Source: Xylanibacter rodentium (lineage in GTDB: Bacteria > Bacteroidota > Bacteroidia > Bacteroidales > Bacteroidaceae). Taken from it: a stretch of 64,000 nt of DNA. Below are positions 25,560 through 34,842 of this stretch, one piece after another. Where the stretch lies: positions 1 through 64,000 of the forward strand of contig NZ_JABKKE010000012.1 in the NCBI RefSeq assembly GCF_013166575.1. The letters are read 5' to 3'. The notes under the pieces are model-generated. The model had not been told where the DNA came from. It made no database searches and saw nothing but the letters and a program-made list of their open reading frames with translations. Position 1 is the first letter of the stretch. The number at the start of each line of letters is the position of its first letter. Both the position numbers and the translations under genes were made by a program.

Positions 25560-25634
25560 ACTTCTTATTACTTTACTTCTTTTTTTTGGGGGGGGGACTA
25601 ATTTTGCTGTCATAAGTACAAAACCATACTCCCT

Positions 25635-27701
25635 TCAGAACAAATCATCAAATCCGTCGTCATCCGCCGCTTCCTTTGCCGCATCACGCTTAGGCGGATT
25701 CTTCAAATTGCCTTCCTTGTCAAACATGCCGTAGGTGGTACGCAGCACGATAAACTCGGTACGGCGGTTGAGCTGGTTGCATATCTCCTGCTGGTCTTCG
25801 GGCAGCTTTTTTATGTACTCTTCGGTCAATACGTCGTCCGCTTTCAGGAACGGAATCTTCTCGGTCAGCTTCTTGCGAATCGTCTTTGGTTTCTCCTTGC
25901 CATACCCCACCGGCGAGAGGCGGTCGGCGGCAATGCCGTGCTCAGTAAGATATGCCACCACACTCTCGGCCCGGCGCTGCGACAGCAACTTGTTGTAAGC
26001 CTCCGGACCACGGTAATCGCAGTGTGCGCTCAATTCGATGGTAACGTTTGGATTCTCGTTGAGCAGCTTTATCAGTTCGTCGAGAGCCGCGGTCGATTCC
26101 GGACGCAGCGTTGCCTTGTCAAAGTCATAGAAGATGTTGTCTATAAGTACAGGAGACGTGATGCTCGCCAACGGGAACTGAAGCACATACTCCTCCGATT
26201 TGCCTACCGGCTCCACGCGCAACTGCTCCTTGTGATTAAGGAATCCCTTGCACGTGCCAAGGAATACATAATCGACATTGGGATTGATCTGTTGCGTGAA
26301 TGAGCCGTCACCTTTCACACTCAGCTTCAGATTGGTACCATCGTTGCCCACCATATAGACCAAGGCTTCCGGCAGTTCATAACCGTCCTGTTCGTAAACC
26401 CATCCCTTGACAGTCTGCACAATCTCCGGATTCTCGAAACTGTAAATATGATCCCATCCCTTGCCGTCACCACGGTTTGAAGAAAAAAAGCCACGGTTGT
26501 GCAGCCCTTCGAACGTCATCCCGAAGTCGTCGCCCTGCGAATTGAGCGGAAATCCCGGATGCTCAATCTTCCATCCCTGCATCACCGTGTCGGGCTTGGC
26601 TATGTAGATGTCGAGACCTCCCATGCCGGGATGACCGTCTGAAGAGAAATACAGGTCACCATTGGGACGGAACGTCGGGAACATCTCGTCGCCCTCGGTG
26701 TTTATCGGTGCCCCAAGATTCTCAACGCCACCCGTTCCGCTTGCAGTCAGCCGCACACGCCAAATATCAAGGCCACCCATGCCACCTGGCATGTCACTCA
26801 CGAAATAGAGCCACTCCCCATCGGGTGAAACAGCCGGATGGGCATAGCTTGACAATGTGTCGCGTGTGATTTCGAGCGGTGTCGACTTGCCCCAACTGGC
26901 GTCTGAACGCGACGATGTGCAGATGGTAGCATAACGCGGATAAGAAGGGTCGCTGAGACACTGCGTGAGATACATCGTGCGACCGTCGGGCGTGAACGAA
27001 CATACACCCTCATCAAAATCCGAATTAAGCTCCGAGTCGATACCCTCCGGCTTGGTCCATTTGCCTTTTTCATCCTTGGTTGATACGAAAATATCACCAT
27101 TTTTTGTTCCGGTGATACCGCTCAGTTCGTCACCTTTGACATCGTTGCGCGTAGACGTAAAGTAAAGCTGGTCGTACTCGTCACCAGCAAGCATAGGCGA
27201 ATAGTCGGCACGACGTGAATTGAAGAAGTTCTCGCGTTTCACCGTATACTGCGAACCGGCGTCTTTCCACTGCGGCGCCATCTCTGCCGAACGCAGTCCT
27301 ACACGTGCACGGCGATGGTCGGGCATGCTGTCAAGCACAGTCTGAAAATGCTTTGCCGCATCCTTATAGTTGCCGTTCTTCATCAGCTGCTGTGCCAGTT
27401 GAAAATGAGTCAGGCTGTCTGTCTTCTTGTATCTTATGGCGTTGTTATAGGCCGCTATTGCCCGTTGCGTATAGTTTATCCTTCTGTAACAGTCGGCCAG
27501 TTTCAGCGCCCGCTCTCCCCGTGTGGTCCGTTCTTTGGCCGGTGTGGCCGAATATGCCTTCTTGTACTGCGCGGCCGCGTCATAGTACTCACCAAGGGCA
27601 TAAAACTTATCACCCTTCTTCATTGCAGCGTCGGCCCCGCACGAGACAAGGACTACCAAGACAACCGCCATATATAATATTATGTATAACTTCTTGCGCA
27701 T
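25635..27701 (-). CDS. PorE-like OmpA-family lipoprotein (type IX secretion)
   Basis: A 688-residue outer-membrane-associated lipoprotein with a lipobox ending at Cys21 (VVLVSC). The domain order is TPR repeats at about 25-140 (GDKFYALGEYYDAAAQYKKA), then a PD40/WD40-like propeller at about 165-450 (YFTSTRNDVKGDELSG, VSPDGEWLYFVSDMPGGMGG, GDLYFSSDGHPGMGGLDIYI). Next come a short carboxypeptidase-regulatory-like segment (VKGWVYEQDGYELPEALVYM) and a C-terminal OmpA domain at about 530-660 (IFYDFDKATLRPES, LSAHCDYRGPEAYNKLLSQR, RRTEFIVLRT). This order matches P. gingivalis PorE, a T9SS component that binds peptidoglycan. Other T9SS genes are not in the window, so the role is inferred from architecture. 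Confidence 0.82.
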   Translation of the reverse strand: MRKKLYIILYMAVVLVVLVSCGADAAMKKGDKFYALGEYYDAAAQYKKAYSATPAKERTTRGERALKLADCYRRINYTQRAIAAYNNAIRYKKTDSLTHFQLAQQLMKNGNYKDAAKHFQTVLDSMPDHRRARVGLRSAEMAPQWKDAGSQYTVKRENFFNSRRADYSPMLAGDEYDQLYFTSTRNDVKGDELSGITGTKNGDIFVSTKDEKGKWTKPEGIDSELNSDFDEGVCSFTPDGRTMYLTQCLSDPSYPRYATICTSSRSDASWGKSTPLEITRDTLSSYAHPAVSPDGEWLYFVSDMPGGMGGLDIWRVRLTASGTGGVENLGAPINTEGDEMFPTFRPNGDLYFSSDGHPGMGGLDIYIAKPDTVMQGWKIEHPGFPLNSQGDDFGMTFEGLHNRGFFSSNRGDGKGWDHIYSFENPEIVQTVKGWVYEQDGYELPEALVYMVGNDGTNLKLSVKGDGSFTQQINPNVDYVFLGTCKGFLNHKEQLRVEPVGKSEEYVLQFPLASITSPVLIDNIFYDFDKATLRPESTAALDELIKLLNENPNVTIELSAHCDYRGPEAYNKLLSQRRAESVVAYLTEHGIAADRLSPVGYGKEKPKTIRKKLTEKIPFLKADDVLTEEYIKKLPEDQQEICNQLNRRTEFIVLRTTYGMFDKEGNLKNPPKRDAAKEAADDDGFDDLF

Positions 27702-27908
27702 ACCTTATTATATAACGCCGTTAACGACAGTTTATTGTTCCGTAAATATTTTAATCCTATTGTATAAGTTTCAAGAAGGTATAAGATGGTTGGATACGAG
27801 AAAATCGGTTATCAATCAGCCTTTTTCCAAAAATTTTATTGTATATTTCCTCTAAAGAAAAATATCATCTTCTTTATCCTGCCAGTGTATAATTTCACGA
27901 TTTTATTG

Positions 27909-27916
27909 TATATTTG
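27909..27916 (+). promoter_or_regulatory. -7 element upstream of the AAA-ATPase gene
   Basis: TATATTTG fits TAnnTTTG and lies 34 bases before the ATG at 27951. No clear -33 element is seen. It supports the start at 27951 over the in-frame ATG at 27786, which would lie upstream of the transcript start. Confidence 0.5.
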
Positions 27917-27950
27917 CAGAAAGATATTTATAAACAAAACAGGTTGGTAT

Positions 27951-29495
27951 ATGAAATTTCCTATCGGTATACAGAATTTTGAGAGTCTGCGCAACGACAA
28001 TTACGCATATGTAGACAAAACAGCACAGATATACAAACTGGCCGTTACCGGCCGATACTACTTTCTAAGTCGCCCGCGACGCTTCGGAAAAAGTCTGCTC
28101 ATATCCACGCTGGAGGCCTACTTCAGCGGCAAGAAAGACTTGTTTGCAGGACTGACCATCGAAAAGATGGAAAGCCTATGGACCGAATATCCCATCCTGC
28201 ACCTCGACCTAAACTCACGCCTGTACGAAAACAAGGAATCTCTGCAGGCCGAACTCAACAAGCATCTGGAGATCTGGGAACGCCGCTACGGTGACGAGTT
28301 CAAAGACCGTGCACTCGAAGAACGCTTCTATCAGGTGATAATCAAGGCTTACGAACAGACAGGCCAGCGCGTGGTGATACTCGTGGACGAGTACGACAAA
28401 CCAATGTTGCAGTCCATCGGCAACGAGATGCTTCAAGACGAATACCGGAATATACTCAAAGCATTCTACTCGGTACTGAAAACGCTCGACCGATACATAC
28501 GCTTCGCATTTCTCACCGGTGTGACAAAATTTGGCAAGGTGAGCGTGTTCAGCGACCTGAACAACCTTAATGACATATCTATGGACCGCCGTTATATCGA
28601 CATCTGTGGCATCACGGAAAAGGAAATACACACTTATTTCGAGAACTCCCTGCATGAACTGACCGATGCCACCGGCTCCGACTATGATACTGTATGCGAC
28701 AAACTCCGTCAACTTTACGACGGCTATCACTTCACAAGCAACAGTATTGGGATATACAACCCGTTCAGTCTGCTCAACACTTTCAATAAGTCGGAATTCG
28801 GCGACTACTGGTTTGAGACGGGCACGCCGTCGTTTCTCGTGCATCTGCTAAAACAGTCTGACTACAATCTCAACAATCTGCAAGAAGAACTTGTATCGTC
28901 CGACCTGCTGAACAGCATCAACTCGATGTCGCAGAACCCCATACCCGTGATTTACCAAAGCGGCTATCTAACGATAAAGGAATACGACGAGACATTCAAA
29001 ACCTACCGGCTCGGATTCCCAAATATGGAGGTAGAGAACGGATTTATAAAATATCTCACACCGTTCTACACTCCGATAAAAGAGAACGAGACCCAATTTT
29101 TCATTGTCAACTTCGTAAGAGACATAGAGCAGGGACGCCCCGATGCCTTTATGGAACGCATGCAGACCATGTTTGACGACACGAGCTATCAGATAGCGGG
29201 CCGTATGGAGATATACTTCCAAAACTCCATGTACCTCATCTTCAAGATGCTCGGATTCTACACCGAGGTGGAGCGCACCACGAGCCGGGGCCGCATCGAC
29301 ATAGTGATGAAGACCCGGAACTACATCTATGTGATAGAGATAAAACTCGACGGAACACCCGACGAGGCGTTGCAACAGATAGAAACACGCGGATATGCCG
29401 CTCCATTCGTCAGTGACGGACGAAAGGTTTATAAGATTGGCGTGAACTTCTCGTCAGCGACAAGGGGCGTAGAAGAATGGAAGATTGCGGAATGA
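27951..29495 (+). CDS. AAA-ATPase with C-terminal PD-(D/E)XK nuclease-like domain
   Basis: A 514-residue member of the large Bacteroidetes AAA-ATPase-like/DUF1703 family. The N-terminal FPIGIQNFESLRNDNYAYVD and the Walker A-like RPRRFGKSLL are characteristic, and Walker B is VVILVDEYDKP. The C-terminal domain carries a PD-(D/E)XK-type pattern (RGRIDIVMKTRNYIYVIEIK, with Asp and the Glu-x-Lys). The start is set by the family N-terminus; an upstream in-frame extension of 55 residues is not family-like. Proteins of this type occur in many copies per genome. Their function is not established, and a role as mobile or defence-related genes is suspected. It stands alone on the plus strand. Confidence 0.9.
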   Translation: MKFPIGIQNFESLRNDNYAYVDKTAQIYKLAVTGRYYFLSRPRRFGKSLLISTLEAYFSGKKDLFAGLTIEKMESLWTEYPILHLDLNSRLYENKESLQAELNKHLEIWERRYGDEFKDRALEERFYQVIIKAYEQTGQRVVILVDEYDKPMLQSIGNEMLQDEYRNILKAFYSVLKTLDRYIRFAFLTGVTKFGKVSVFSDLNNLNDISMDRRYIDICGITEKEIHTYFENSLHELTDATGSDYDTVCDKLRQLYDGYHFTSNSIGIYNPFSLLNTFNKSEFGDYWFETGTPSFLVHLLKQSDYNLNNLQEELVSSDLLNSINSMSQNPIPVIYQSGYLTIKEYDETFKTYRLGFPNMEVENGFIKYLTPFYTPIKENETQFFIVNFVRDIEQGRPDAFMERMQTMFDDTSYQIAGRMEIYFQNSMYLIFKMLGFYTEVERTTSRGRIDIVMKTRNYIYVIEIKLDGTPDEALQQIETRGYAAPFVSDGRKVYKIGVNFSSATRGVEEWKIAE

Positions 29496-29530
29496 ACATA
29501 GTATTACAGTATTAGTTAACTAATGAAAAG

Positions 29531-30412
29531 ATGGATACACTTGAATGGAAATACTATCTTGTAAAATGTGAAGTGCTTGCCATAATAATTCTTGCGCCAT
29601 TATTCGGTGCTTATTATTTATCACAAACATCCGGATATTTCGATTTTTATCCTATTTCATACAATATATCCGAAAAGCTCCTGTCTAAAGATTTCTTCAT
29701 ATCGGTAAGTGGCGGTATGCACATGTACGACTGGTATCTGATAGTGATGACGTCAGTCATATTGTGCGTTGCCATATCTTTACATAAGGATAAAATACCG
29801 GTTATCAATAAGATATTTGCTAAAAACGACAGTGATACAGGCACCCTGGCACTATACCAACCGAAAACGAAACAAGGACATGGTACATTAAAGACCTCTT
29901 TAATTGTATTCCCTATCGGCATTCCGGTATTCACGTTTATAGGGTGTCTGGTATGCAGAATCATATATATTATCATCTTTTCAGTCAATAACATATATAT
30001 CAGTGAACCTTATATACAGGACGCGACAATACAGGCATTAATGGTATCTGACTACAAAGAGGACCAAACTGGCAAAACAGAACAAGAGTATAATGTCATT
30101 CAAGCAATCACATATATAGACGGCAAGCAATACCGATGTGAGACAAAACTGAAAGCAAGCAAAAGTCCGACATGCGAGTACGGTCATTTCCCTCGTATTG
30201 GCGACACGCAAATAATGTATAATAATTCCCCGGAAGATTGTGAGATATGCCGTTTTCTAAACCTGGCACAACTCAACCGCCCTGGCGACACAATACAACT
30301 GAAAATATGCAAAGGCGTATTGGGCATACCCGTAGTCAAGTCATTCAGTATGAAGACCAAAAATACCCCCGATGAATATGATTTTTTACCGACAAGCAGA
30401 TATCAGGACTAA
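29531..30412 (+). CDS. Membrane protein of unknown function
   Basis: A 293-residue protein that I do not recognise. It has three or four hydrophobic segments: about residues 10-30 (YLVKCEVLAIIILAPLFGAY), 66-83 (DWYLIVMTSVILCVAISL) and 121-152 (LIVFPIGIPVFTFIGCLV and IIYIIIFSVN). The C-terminal half (about 155-293) is soluble and beta-rich (NVIQAITYIDGKQYRCETKL, RIGDTQIMYNNSPEDCEICR). It starts 35 bases after the AAA-ATPase gene on the same strand and could be co-transcribed. The codon use is AT-richer than its neighbours, so horizontal origin is possible. Confidence 0.6.
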   Translation: MDTLEWKYYLVKCEVLAIIILAPLFGAYYLSQTSGYFDFYPISYNISEKLLSKDFFISVSGGMHMYDWYLIVMTSVILCVAISLHKDKIPVINKIFAKNDSDTGTLALYQPKTKQGHGTLKTSLIVFPIGIPVFTFIGCLVCRIIYIIIFSVNNIYISEPYIQDATIQALMVSDYKEDQTGKTEQEYNVIQAITYIDGKQYRCETKLKASKSPTCEYGHFPRIGDTQIMYNNSPEDCEICRFLNLAQLNRPGDTIQLKICKGVLGIPVVKSFSMKTKNTPDEYDFLPTSRYQD

Positions 30413-30463
30413 AGGGAATGTATTTTTAATACATACCTTAGTACGTTTTAATGCACAAAACCA

Positions 30464-32512
30464 TCAGAACATCTGCCTCCACCGGCATCCCTCCTTCCAG
30501 CGCGAACAGCCATAAGCAGCCTTGCCCTTTATCACCGGAGCGCCACAGAGCGGACATATCTCGGGAACAGCAGCAGAAGGCTCGGTAACAGATGATTCTG
30601 AGGTAGCAGCCGGCAATGTTTCCTTATCGGCTACCGTGGCAGGCTGTACAGCCGGTTTCGGTGCCGTCTTGGCTTTGGGCGCCATCTTCTTCTTCATGTC
30701 CTCCTCGGTCATCACCGTCACGCGACGTGCCGTATTGTCGGCCAGAACATCGCGAACAATCTCGTCAATCTGCTGTTTCAACTCTTCGATGAATTGTGAT
30801 GCATCATACTTCCGATGCTCAATATCGCGCAATTTCTTCTCCCATATACCCGTCAGTTCACAACTCTTGAGCAGTTCTTCGCGGATGATGCCGATTAGTT
30901 CTATGCCCGTTGGCGTGGCTATCAGATTCTTTCGCTCACGCTTGATGTAGCGGCGCTTGAAGAGTGTCTCTATTATGCCCGCACGCGACGACGGCCGTCC
31001 GATACCGTTTTCCTTCAGGGCGGCACGCAGTTCGTCGTCTTCAACAAACTTTCCCGCCGTCTCCATGGCACGCAGCAGCGTCGCCTCGGTGTAAAACTTG
31101 GGCGGTGTGGTCCACTTCTCCGTCAGACACGGCACGTGCGGTCCGCTCTCGCCTTTTACGAACGGTGGCAGTGTGCGCTCCTCATCATCCTTTTTCGAGT
31201 CATCTTCTTCGGACTGCGTCAGCACATCTTTGGCGTATACCGTACGCCAACCGGCATCGAGAATGGTCTTTCCAGTCACCTTGAACTCCACGTCCTCCAC
31301 ACGTCCAAGCACTGTTGTGGTGGCAAACTTACAGTCAGGATAAAACACACTGATGAAGCGACGCGTCACGAGATCGTACACATGGCGCTCCATGTCAGTG
31401 AGGTTCATGGCAGGCACACCGGTGGGAATGATGGCGTGGTGGTCGGTAACCTTCGACGAGTCGAACACTTTTTTCGACTTCTTCAGCTTCGTGCCCACAA
31501 GCACACCGGTCAACGCCTCATAGCCGCGCAGTCCACGAAGCGTGGCGTCGCACTTGGGATAGATGTCGTCGCTGAGAAACTGAGTGTCCACACGCGGGTA
31601 TGTAGTGAGCTTCTTCTCGTAAAGGCTCTGTATGATATTGAGTGTCATCTCGGCACTCATAGAGAATTTCTTGTTGCAATCCACCTGTAGCGATGTCAGG
31701 TCGTAGAGATGAGGCGGGGCCTCGGTGCCATTCTTCTTCTGCACCAATGTCACGGTGAACGGCTTGTCGGCAATGGCGGAAAACGACCGTTCACCCTCAT
31801 CCTTAGACGAGAACTTGCCTTTGGTAGCGGTAAACGTAGTGTCGCGATATACCATCGAGAGAATCCAGTAGGCTTCGGGCTTGAAACTTTCTATCTCCTT
31901 CTGACGGTTGACGATGAGCGCCAACGTAGGCGTCTGCACCCGGCCTATGCTCAGCACCTGACGGTTTTGCCCGTACTTCAGTGTATAGAGGCGCGTGGCG
32001 TTCATTCCCAATAGCCAGTCGCCGATGGCACGGCTCAGTCCGGCGAGATATAGCGGCTGATATTCGGCCTGGTCTTTCAGTGTCTGGAAACCCTCACGTA
32101 TAGCCTCATCGGTCATCGACGATATCCACAACCGGCGCACGGGACATGCGGCTCCCGCCTTCTGCATCACCCAACGCTGTATGAGTTCTCCCTCCTGACC
32201 GGCGTCACCACAGTTGATTATGCCGTCGGCATCCTTCATCAGCCGCTCTATCACGCCGAACTGCTTCTGTATTCCCTGGTCCTCTATGAGCTTTATGCCG
32301 AATCGTTGCGGAATCATCGGCAAGGCACTCAGGCTCCAGCGCTTCCACATCGGTGTATAGTCGTCGGGCTCTTTCAGCGTACAGAGATGGCCGAAGGTCC
32401 ACGTCACCTGGTATCCGTTGCCCTCCATGAATCCTTCCCTCGACGCCGTTGCGCCGATGATACGCGCTATGTCACGCGCCACACTGGGTTTCTCAGCTAT
32501 GCAAACTATCAT
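30464..32512 (-). CDS. topB: DNA topoisomerase III
   Basis: A type IA topoisomerase of 682 residues. The Toprim domain starts at the N-terminus (VCIAEKPSVARDIARIIGAT) with the acidic GDAGQEGELIQRWV motif. The catalytic tyrosine lies in TYPRVDTQFLSDD. The C-terminus has a Lys/Ala/Pro-rich linker and a single zinc-ribbon-like motif (CPLCGAPVIKGKAAYGCSRW). It relaxes negative supercoils and resolves recombination intermediates. The sequence is full length. It follows the LUD gene by about 60 bases on the same strand. An AGTTAAAGGAGTTAAAGGA repeat lies directly before its start. Confidence 0.94.
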   Translation of the reverse strand: MIVCIAEKPSVARDIARIIGATASREGFMEGNGYQVTWTFGHLCTLKEPDDYTPMWKRWSLSALPMIPQRFGIKLIEDQGIQKQFGVIERLMKDADGIINCGDAGQEGELIQRWVMQKAGAACPVRRLWISSMTDEAIREGFQTLKDQAEYQPLYLAGLSRAIGDWLLGMNATRLYTLKYGQNRQVLSIGRVQTPTLALIVNRQKEIESFKPEAYWILSMVYRDTTFTATKGKFSSKDEGERSFSAIADKPFTVTLVQKKNGTEAPPHLYDLTSLQVDCNKKFSMSAEMTLNIIQSLYEKKLTTYPRVDTQFLSDDIYPKCDATLRGLRGYEALTGVLVGTKLKKSKKVFDSSKVTDHHAIIPTGVPAMNLTDMERHVYDLVTRRFISVFYPDCKFATTTVLGRVEDVEFKVTGKTILDAGWRTVYAKDVLTQSEEDDSKKDDEERTLPPFVKGESGPHVPCLTEKWTTPPKFYTEATLLRAMETAGKFVEDDELRAALKENGIGRPSSRAGIIETLFKRRYIKRERKNLIATPTGIELIGIIREELLKSCELTGIWEKKLRDIEHRKYDASQFIEELKQQIDEIVRDVLADNTARRVTVMTEEDMKKKMAPKAKTAPKPAVQPATVADKETLPAATSESSVTEPSAAVPEICPLCGAPVIKGKAAYGCSRWKEGCRWRQMF

Positions 32513-32573
32513 TTTTTCAGAAGTTAAAGGAGTTAAAGGAAGCGGCGTCTCTCTTTGAATCCTAAAATAAAGA

Positions 32574-33233
32574 CTAATATCCCAACGGCTCCCCCACGAG
32601 CACTACCGTATGCCGGCGGCGCGGAGAGTTGCGCAGGAAATGAATATGGTTGCATATACACTCCGGCGAATTGCAATTGTGGCACACGCCGTCGGCCTTG
32701 CAAGGTGTGCTGATGTCAAAACGTGCCGTGTTTATCGGTCCTGCCGTAGAGCGGGCACGGGCCAAAGCCGCGTCGACGGTCTGTGTTACCTTATTAAGTC
32801 CGATGACAAAGATGACATGGCTCGGGCCGAAAGTAATGGCTGCCACACGGTTGCCGTTACCGTCGATATTGACAATCACGCCGTCCTCTGTGATGGCGTT
32901 GGCACTCGAAAGATAATAGTCGGCACGGAACGCCTGCAGATATATCTCGACAGCCTCGGCACGGTCGACCGCCCGATCGCGGTCTAACAATATATACCGC
33001 CCGTCGTCGTGCAGCGCCCGCGTAAGTCCCATATCGCGCAGGGTCATCGAACCACCCCACGACACGGTACTGCCCTGTGGCATAAGTTCCATAACCTTGG
33101 CTATGGCCCCGGCCGATGTAGGACAGTAAAAGGCATCCATGTTTCTTCTGTTCAGACTCTTTATCATCCGCTGCGCCAACAGCTCGTTTCTTTGTTCTAT
33201 AGGTGTCATTACCGTAATCATTATGTTTGTCAA
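32574..33233 (-). CDS. LUD-domain protein (LutC-like)
   Basis: A 219-residue member of the lactate utilisation LutB/LutC (DUF162) family. Conserved parts are STVSWGGSMTLRDMGLTRAL, the DYYLSSANAITEDGVIVNID-like strand (ADYYLSSANAITEDG), and VIFVIGLNKVTQTVDAALAR. The C-terminus has a cysteine cluster (CHNCNSPECICNH) that may bind metal. Single LUD proteins in Bacteroidales lack LutA and LutB neighbours, as here, so a role in lactate oxidation is not established. It is upstream of topB on the minus strand. Confidence 0.85.
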   Translation of the reverse strand: MTNIMITVMTPIEQRNELLAQRMIKSLNRRNMDAFYCPTSAGAIAKVMELMPQGSTVSWGGSMTLRDMGLTRALHDDGRYILLDRDRAVDRAEAVEIYLQAFRADYYLSSANAITEDGVIVNIDGNGNRVAAITFGPSHVIFVIGLNKVTQTVDAALARARSTAGPINTARFDISTPCKADGVCHNCNSPECICNHIHFLRNSPRRRHTVVLVGEPLGY

Positions 33234-33413
33234 GATGCAAAATTACGGAAAATCCGTGAGATTACGCCCTGCCGACACAGGAAAATTGCCACGACAACGC
33301 CACCGGATTTTGACGTTTCGCAGAATTATCGTAACTTTGTCAACCGAAAAAAGGGGCGCACGCACGATGGCAGATGCGGCTGCGATACATCATAAAACGA
33401 CAAAAAAGAACCG

Positions 33414-34208
33414 ATGAAACAATACTTAGACCTGCTCAACCGCATTATGACGGAGGGCACACAGAAAGGCGACCGCACGGGGACGGGCACGATGAGCGTG
33501 TTCGGACATCAGATGCGGTTCGACATGGAAGAGGGGTTTCCGCTGCTCACTACGAAGAAGCTGCACCTCAAGTCGATAATACACGAACTGCTGTGGTTTC
33601 TCAGCGGCGACACCAACGTGAAGTATCTTCAGGACAACGGCGTGAGGATATGGAACGAATGGGCCGACGAGAACGGAGAACTTGGTCCCGTATACGGACA
33701 TCAGTGGCGCTCGTGGCCCGATTACAACGGCGGAACGATAGACCAGATTGCGGCCGTAGTCAGTCAACTGAAGACCAATCCCGACTCACGCCGGATGATT
33801 GTCTGTGCATGGAATGTGGCCGAGGTCGAACGCATGGCCCTGCCACCGTGCCACACACTGTTCCAGTTTTATGTGGCCGACGGCCGCCTGAGCCTGCAGC
33901 TCTACCAGCGTTCGGCCGACACGTTCCTCGGCGTGCCGTTCAACATCGCATCATACGCACTTCTGCTTCAAATGATGGCACAGGTTACGGGACTGAGCGC
34001 CGGCGAATTCATCCACACCACCGGAGACACCCATCTGTACCTAAACCATCTCGATCAAGCCCGCCTGCAACTCACTCGCACACCGCGCCCGCTGCCTCGC
34101 ATGGCCATCAATCCGGATGTTAAGAGCATCTTCGACTTCCGTTACGAGGATTTCAAGCTCGAAGGTTACGACCCGTGGCCGCACATCAAGGCCGAGGTGT
34201 CAGTGTGA
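33414..34208 (+). CDS. thyA: Thymidylate synthase
   Basis: A 264-residue enzyme converting dUMP to dTMP with methylene-tetrahydrofolate. The N-terminal [15 protein letters not shown] and [20 protein letters not shown] fit the family. The catalytic cysteine is in [14 protein letters not shown], preceded by [15 protein letters not shown]. The C-terminus [18 protein letters not shown] is intact. The length is that of the E. coli enzyme. It forms a pair with folA (45-base spacer), which regenerates the folate cofactor. Confidence 0.97.
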   Translation: MKQYLDLLNRIMTEGTQKGDRTGTGTMSVFGHQMRFDMEEGFPLLTTKKLHLKSIIHELLWFLSGDTNVKYLQDNGVRIWNEWADENGELGPVYGHQWRSWPDYNGGTIDQIAAVVSQLKTNPDSRRMIVCAWNVAEVERMALPPCHTLFQFYVADGRLSLQLYQRSADTFLGVPFNIASYALLLQMMAQVTGLSAGEFIHTTGDTHLYLNHLDQARLQLTRTPRPLPRMAINPDVKSIFDFRYEDFKLEGYDPWPHIKAEVSV

Positions 34209-34253
34209 CGACAAAACATTTTCCCGTCAACTCCTTTAACTCCCACAAATAAT

Positions 34254-34742
34254 ATGACCATTACCATTATAGCTGCCGTGGCCCGCAACCGCGCCATCGG
34301 CCACGAAAACAAACTGATATACTGGTTGCCCAACGATTTGAAACGCTTCAAGGCACTCACCACGGGCCATACCATCATCATGGGACGCAACACCTTCATG
34401 TCGCTGCCAAAAGGCGCACTGCCCAACCGCCGCAACATTGTGCTGAGCCGAACGGCAACCGGCTTCCCCGGCTGCGACACTTATGCGTCGCTTGACGAGG
34501 CACTCGCCCACTGCCGTGACGATGAGGATGTATATATAATAGGTGGAGCGTCTGTCTACAAACAGGCCATCGGCATGGCCCACCGCCTCTGTCTGACAGA
34601 GATTGATGACACTCCGGCCGAAGCCGACACGTTCTTTCCGCCATACGACGGATGGAAAGAAACATCGCGCGAAGAGCACGACACCGACGAACGGCACGCG
34701 TATAAGTACGCGTTTGTAGACTACATACAAGTTAAGGATTAA
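34254..34742 (+). CDS. folA: Dihydrofolate reductase
   Basis: A 162-residue NADPH-dependent enzyme that regenerates tetrahydrofolate. TITIIAAVARNRAIGHENKL at the N-terminus, WLPNDLKRFKALTTGHTIIM with the catalytic acid Asp, MGRNTFMSLPKGALPNRRNI, and YIIGGASVYKQAI are all family hallmarks. It follows thyA, and the two enzymes close the thymidylate cycle. The 45-base spacer between them carries an AACTCCTTTAACTCCC stretch (34229-34244), the same motif as the repeat family at 35771-35840. Confidence 0.96.
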   Translation: MTITIIAAVARNRAIGHENKLIYWLPNDLKRFKALTTGHTIIMGRNTFMSLPKGALPNRRNIVLSRTATGFPGCDTYASLDEALAHCRDDEDVYIIGGASVYKQAIGMAHRLCLTEIDDTPAEADTFFPPYDGWKETSREEHDTDERHAYKYAFVDYIQVKD

Positions 34743-34842
34743 GAGCTAAGAGCTTAGAGGTATGATTAGCACGGATGAACAGAAACATCATATTCGTCCA
34801 AGCCACAAAACAACAGAGCCTATCATACCTCGAAACTCAAAA

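Noticed and set aside
25288..25560. 90-codon open frame with a start, between the etf operon and the PorE-like gene
   Set aside because: It runs through the 22-bp tandem repeat and the inverted repeat. The composition follows the repeats and no domain is visible.
27786..27950. 55-residue N-terminal extension of the AAA-ATPase
   Set aside because: It precedes the -7 element at 27909 and does not resemble the family N-terminus, which begins MKFPIGIQNF.
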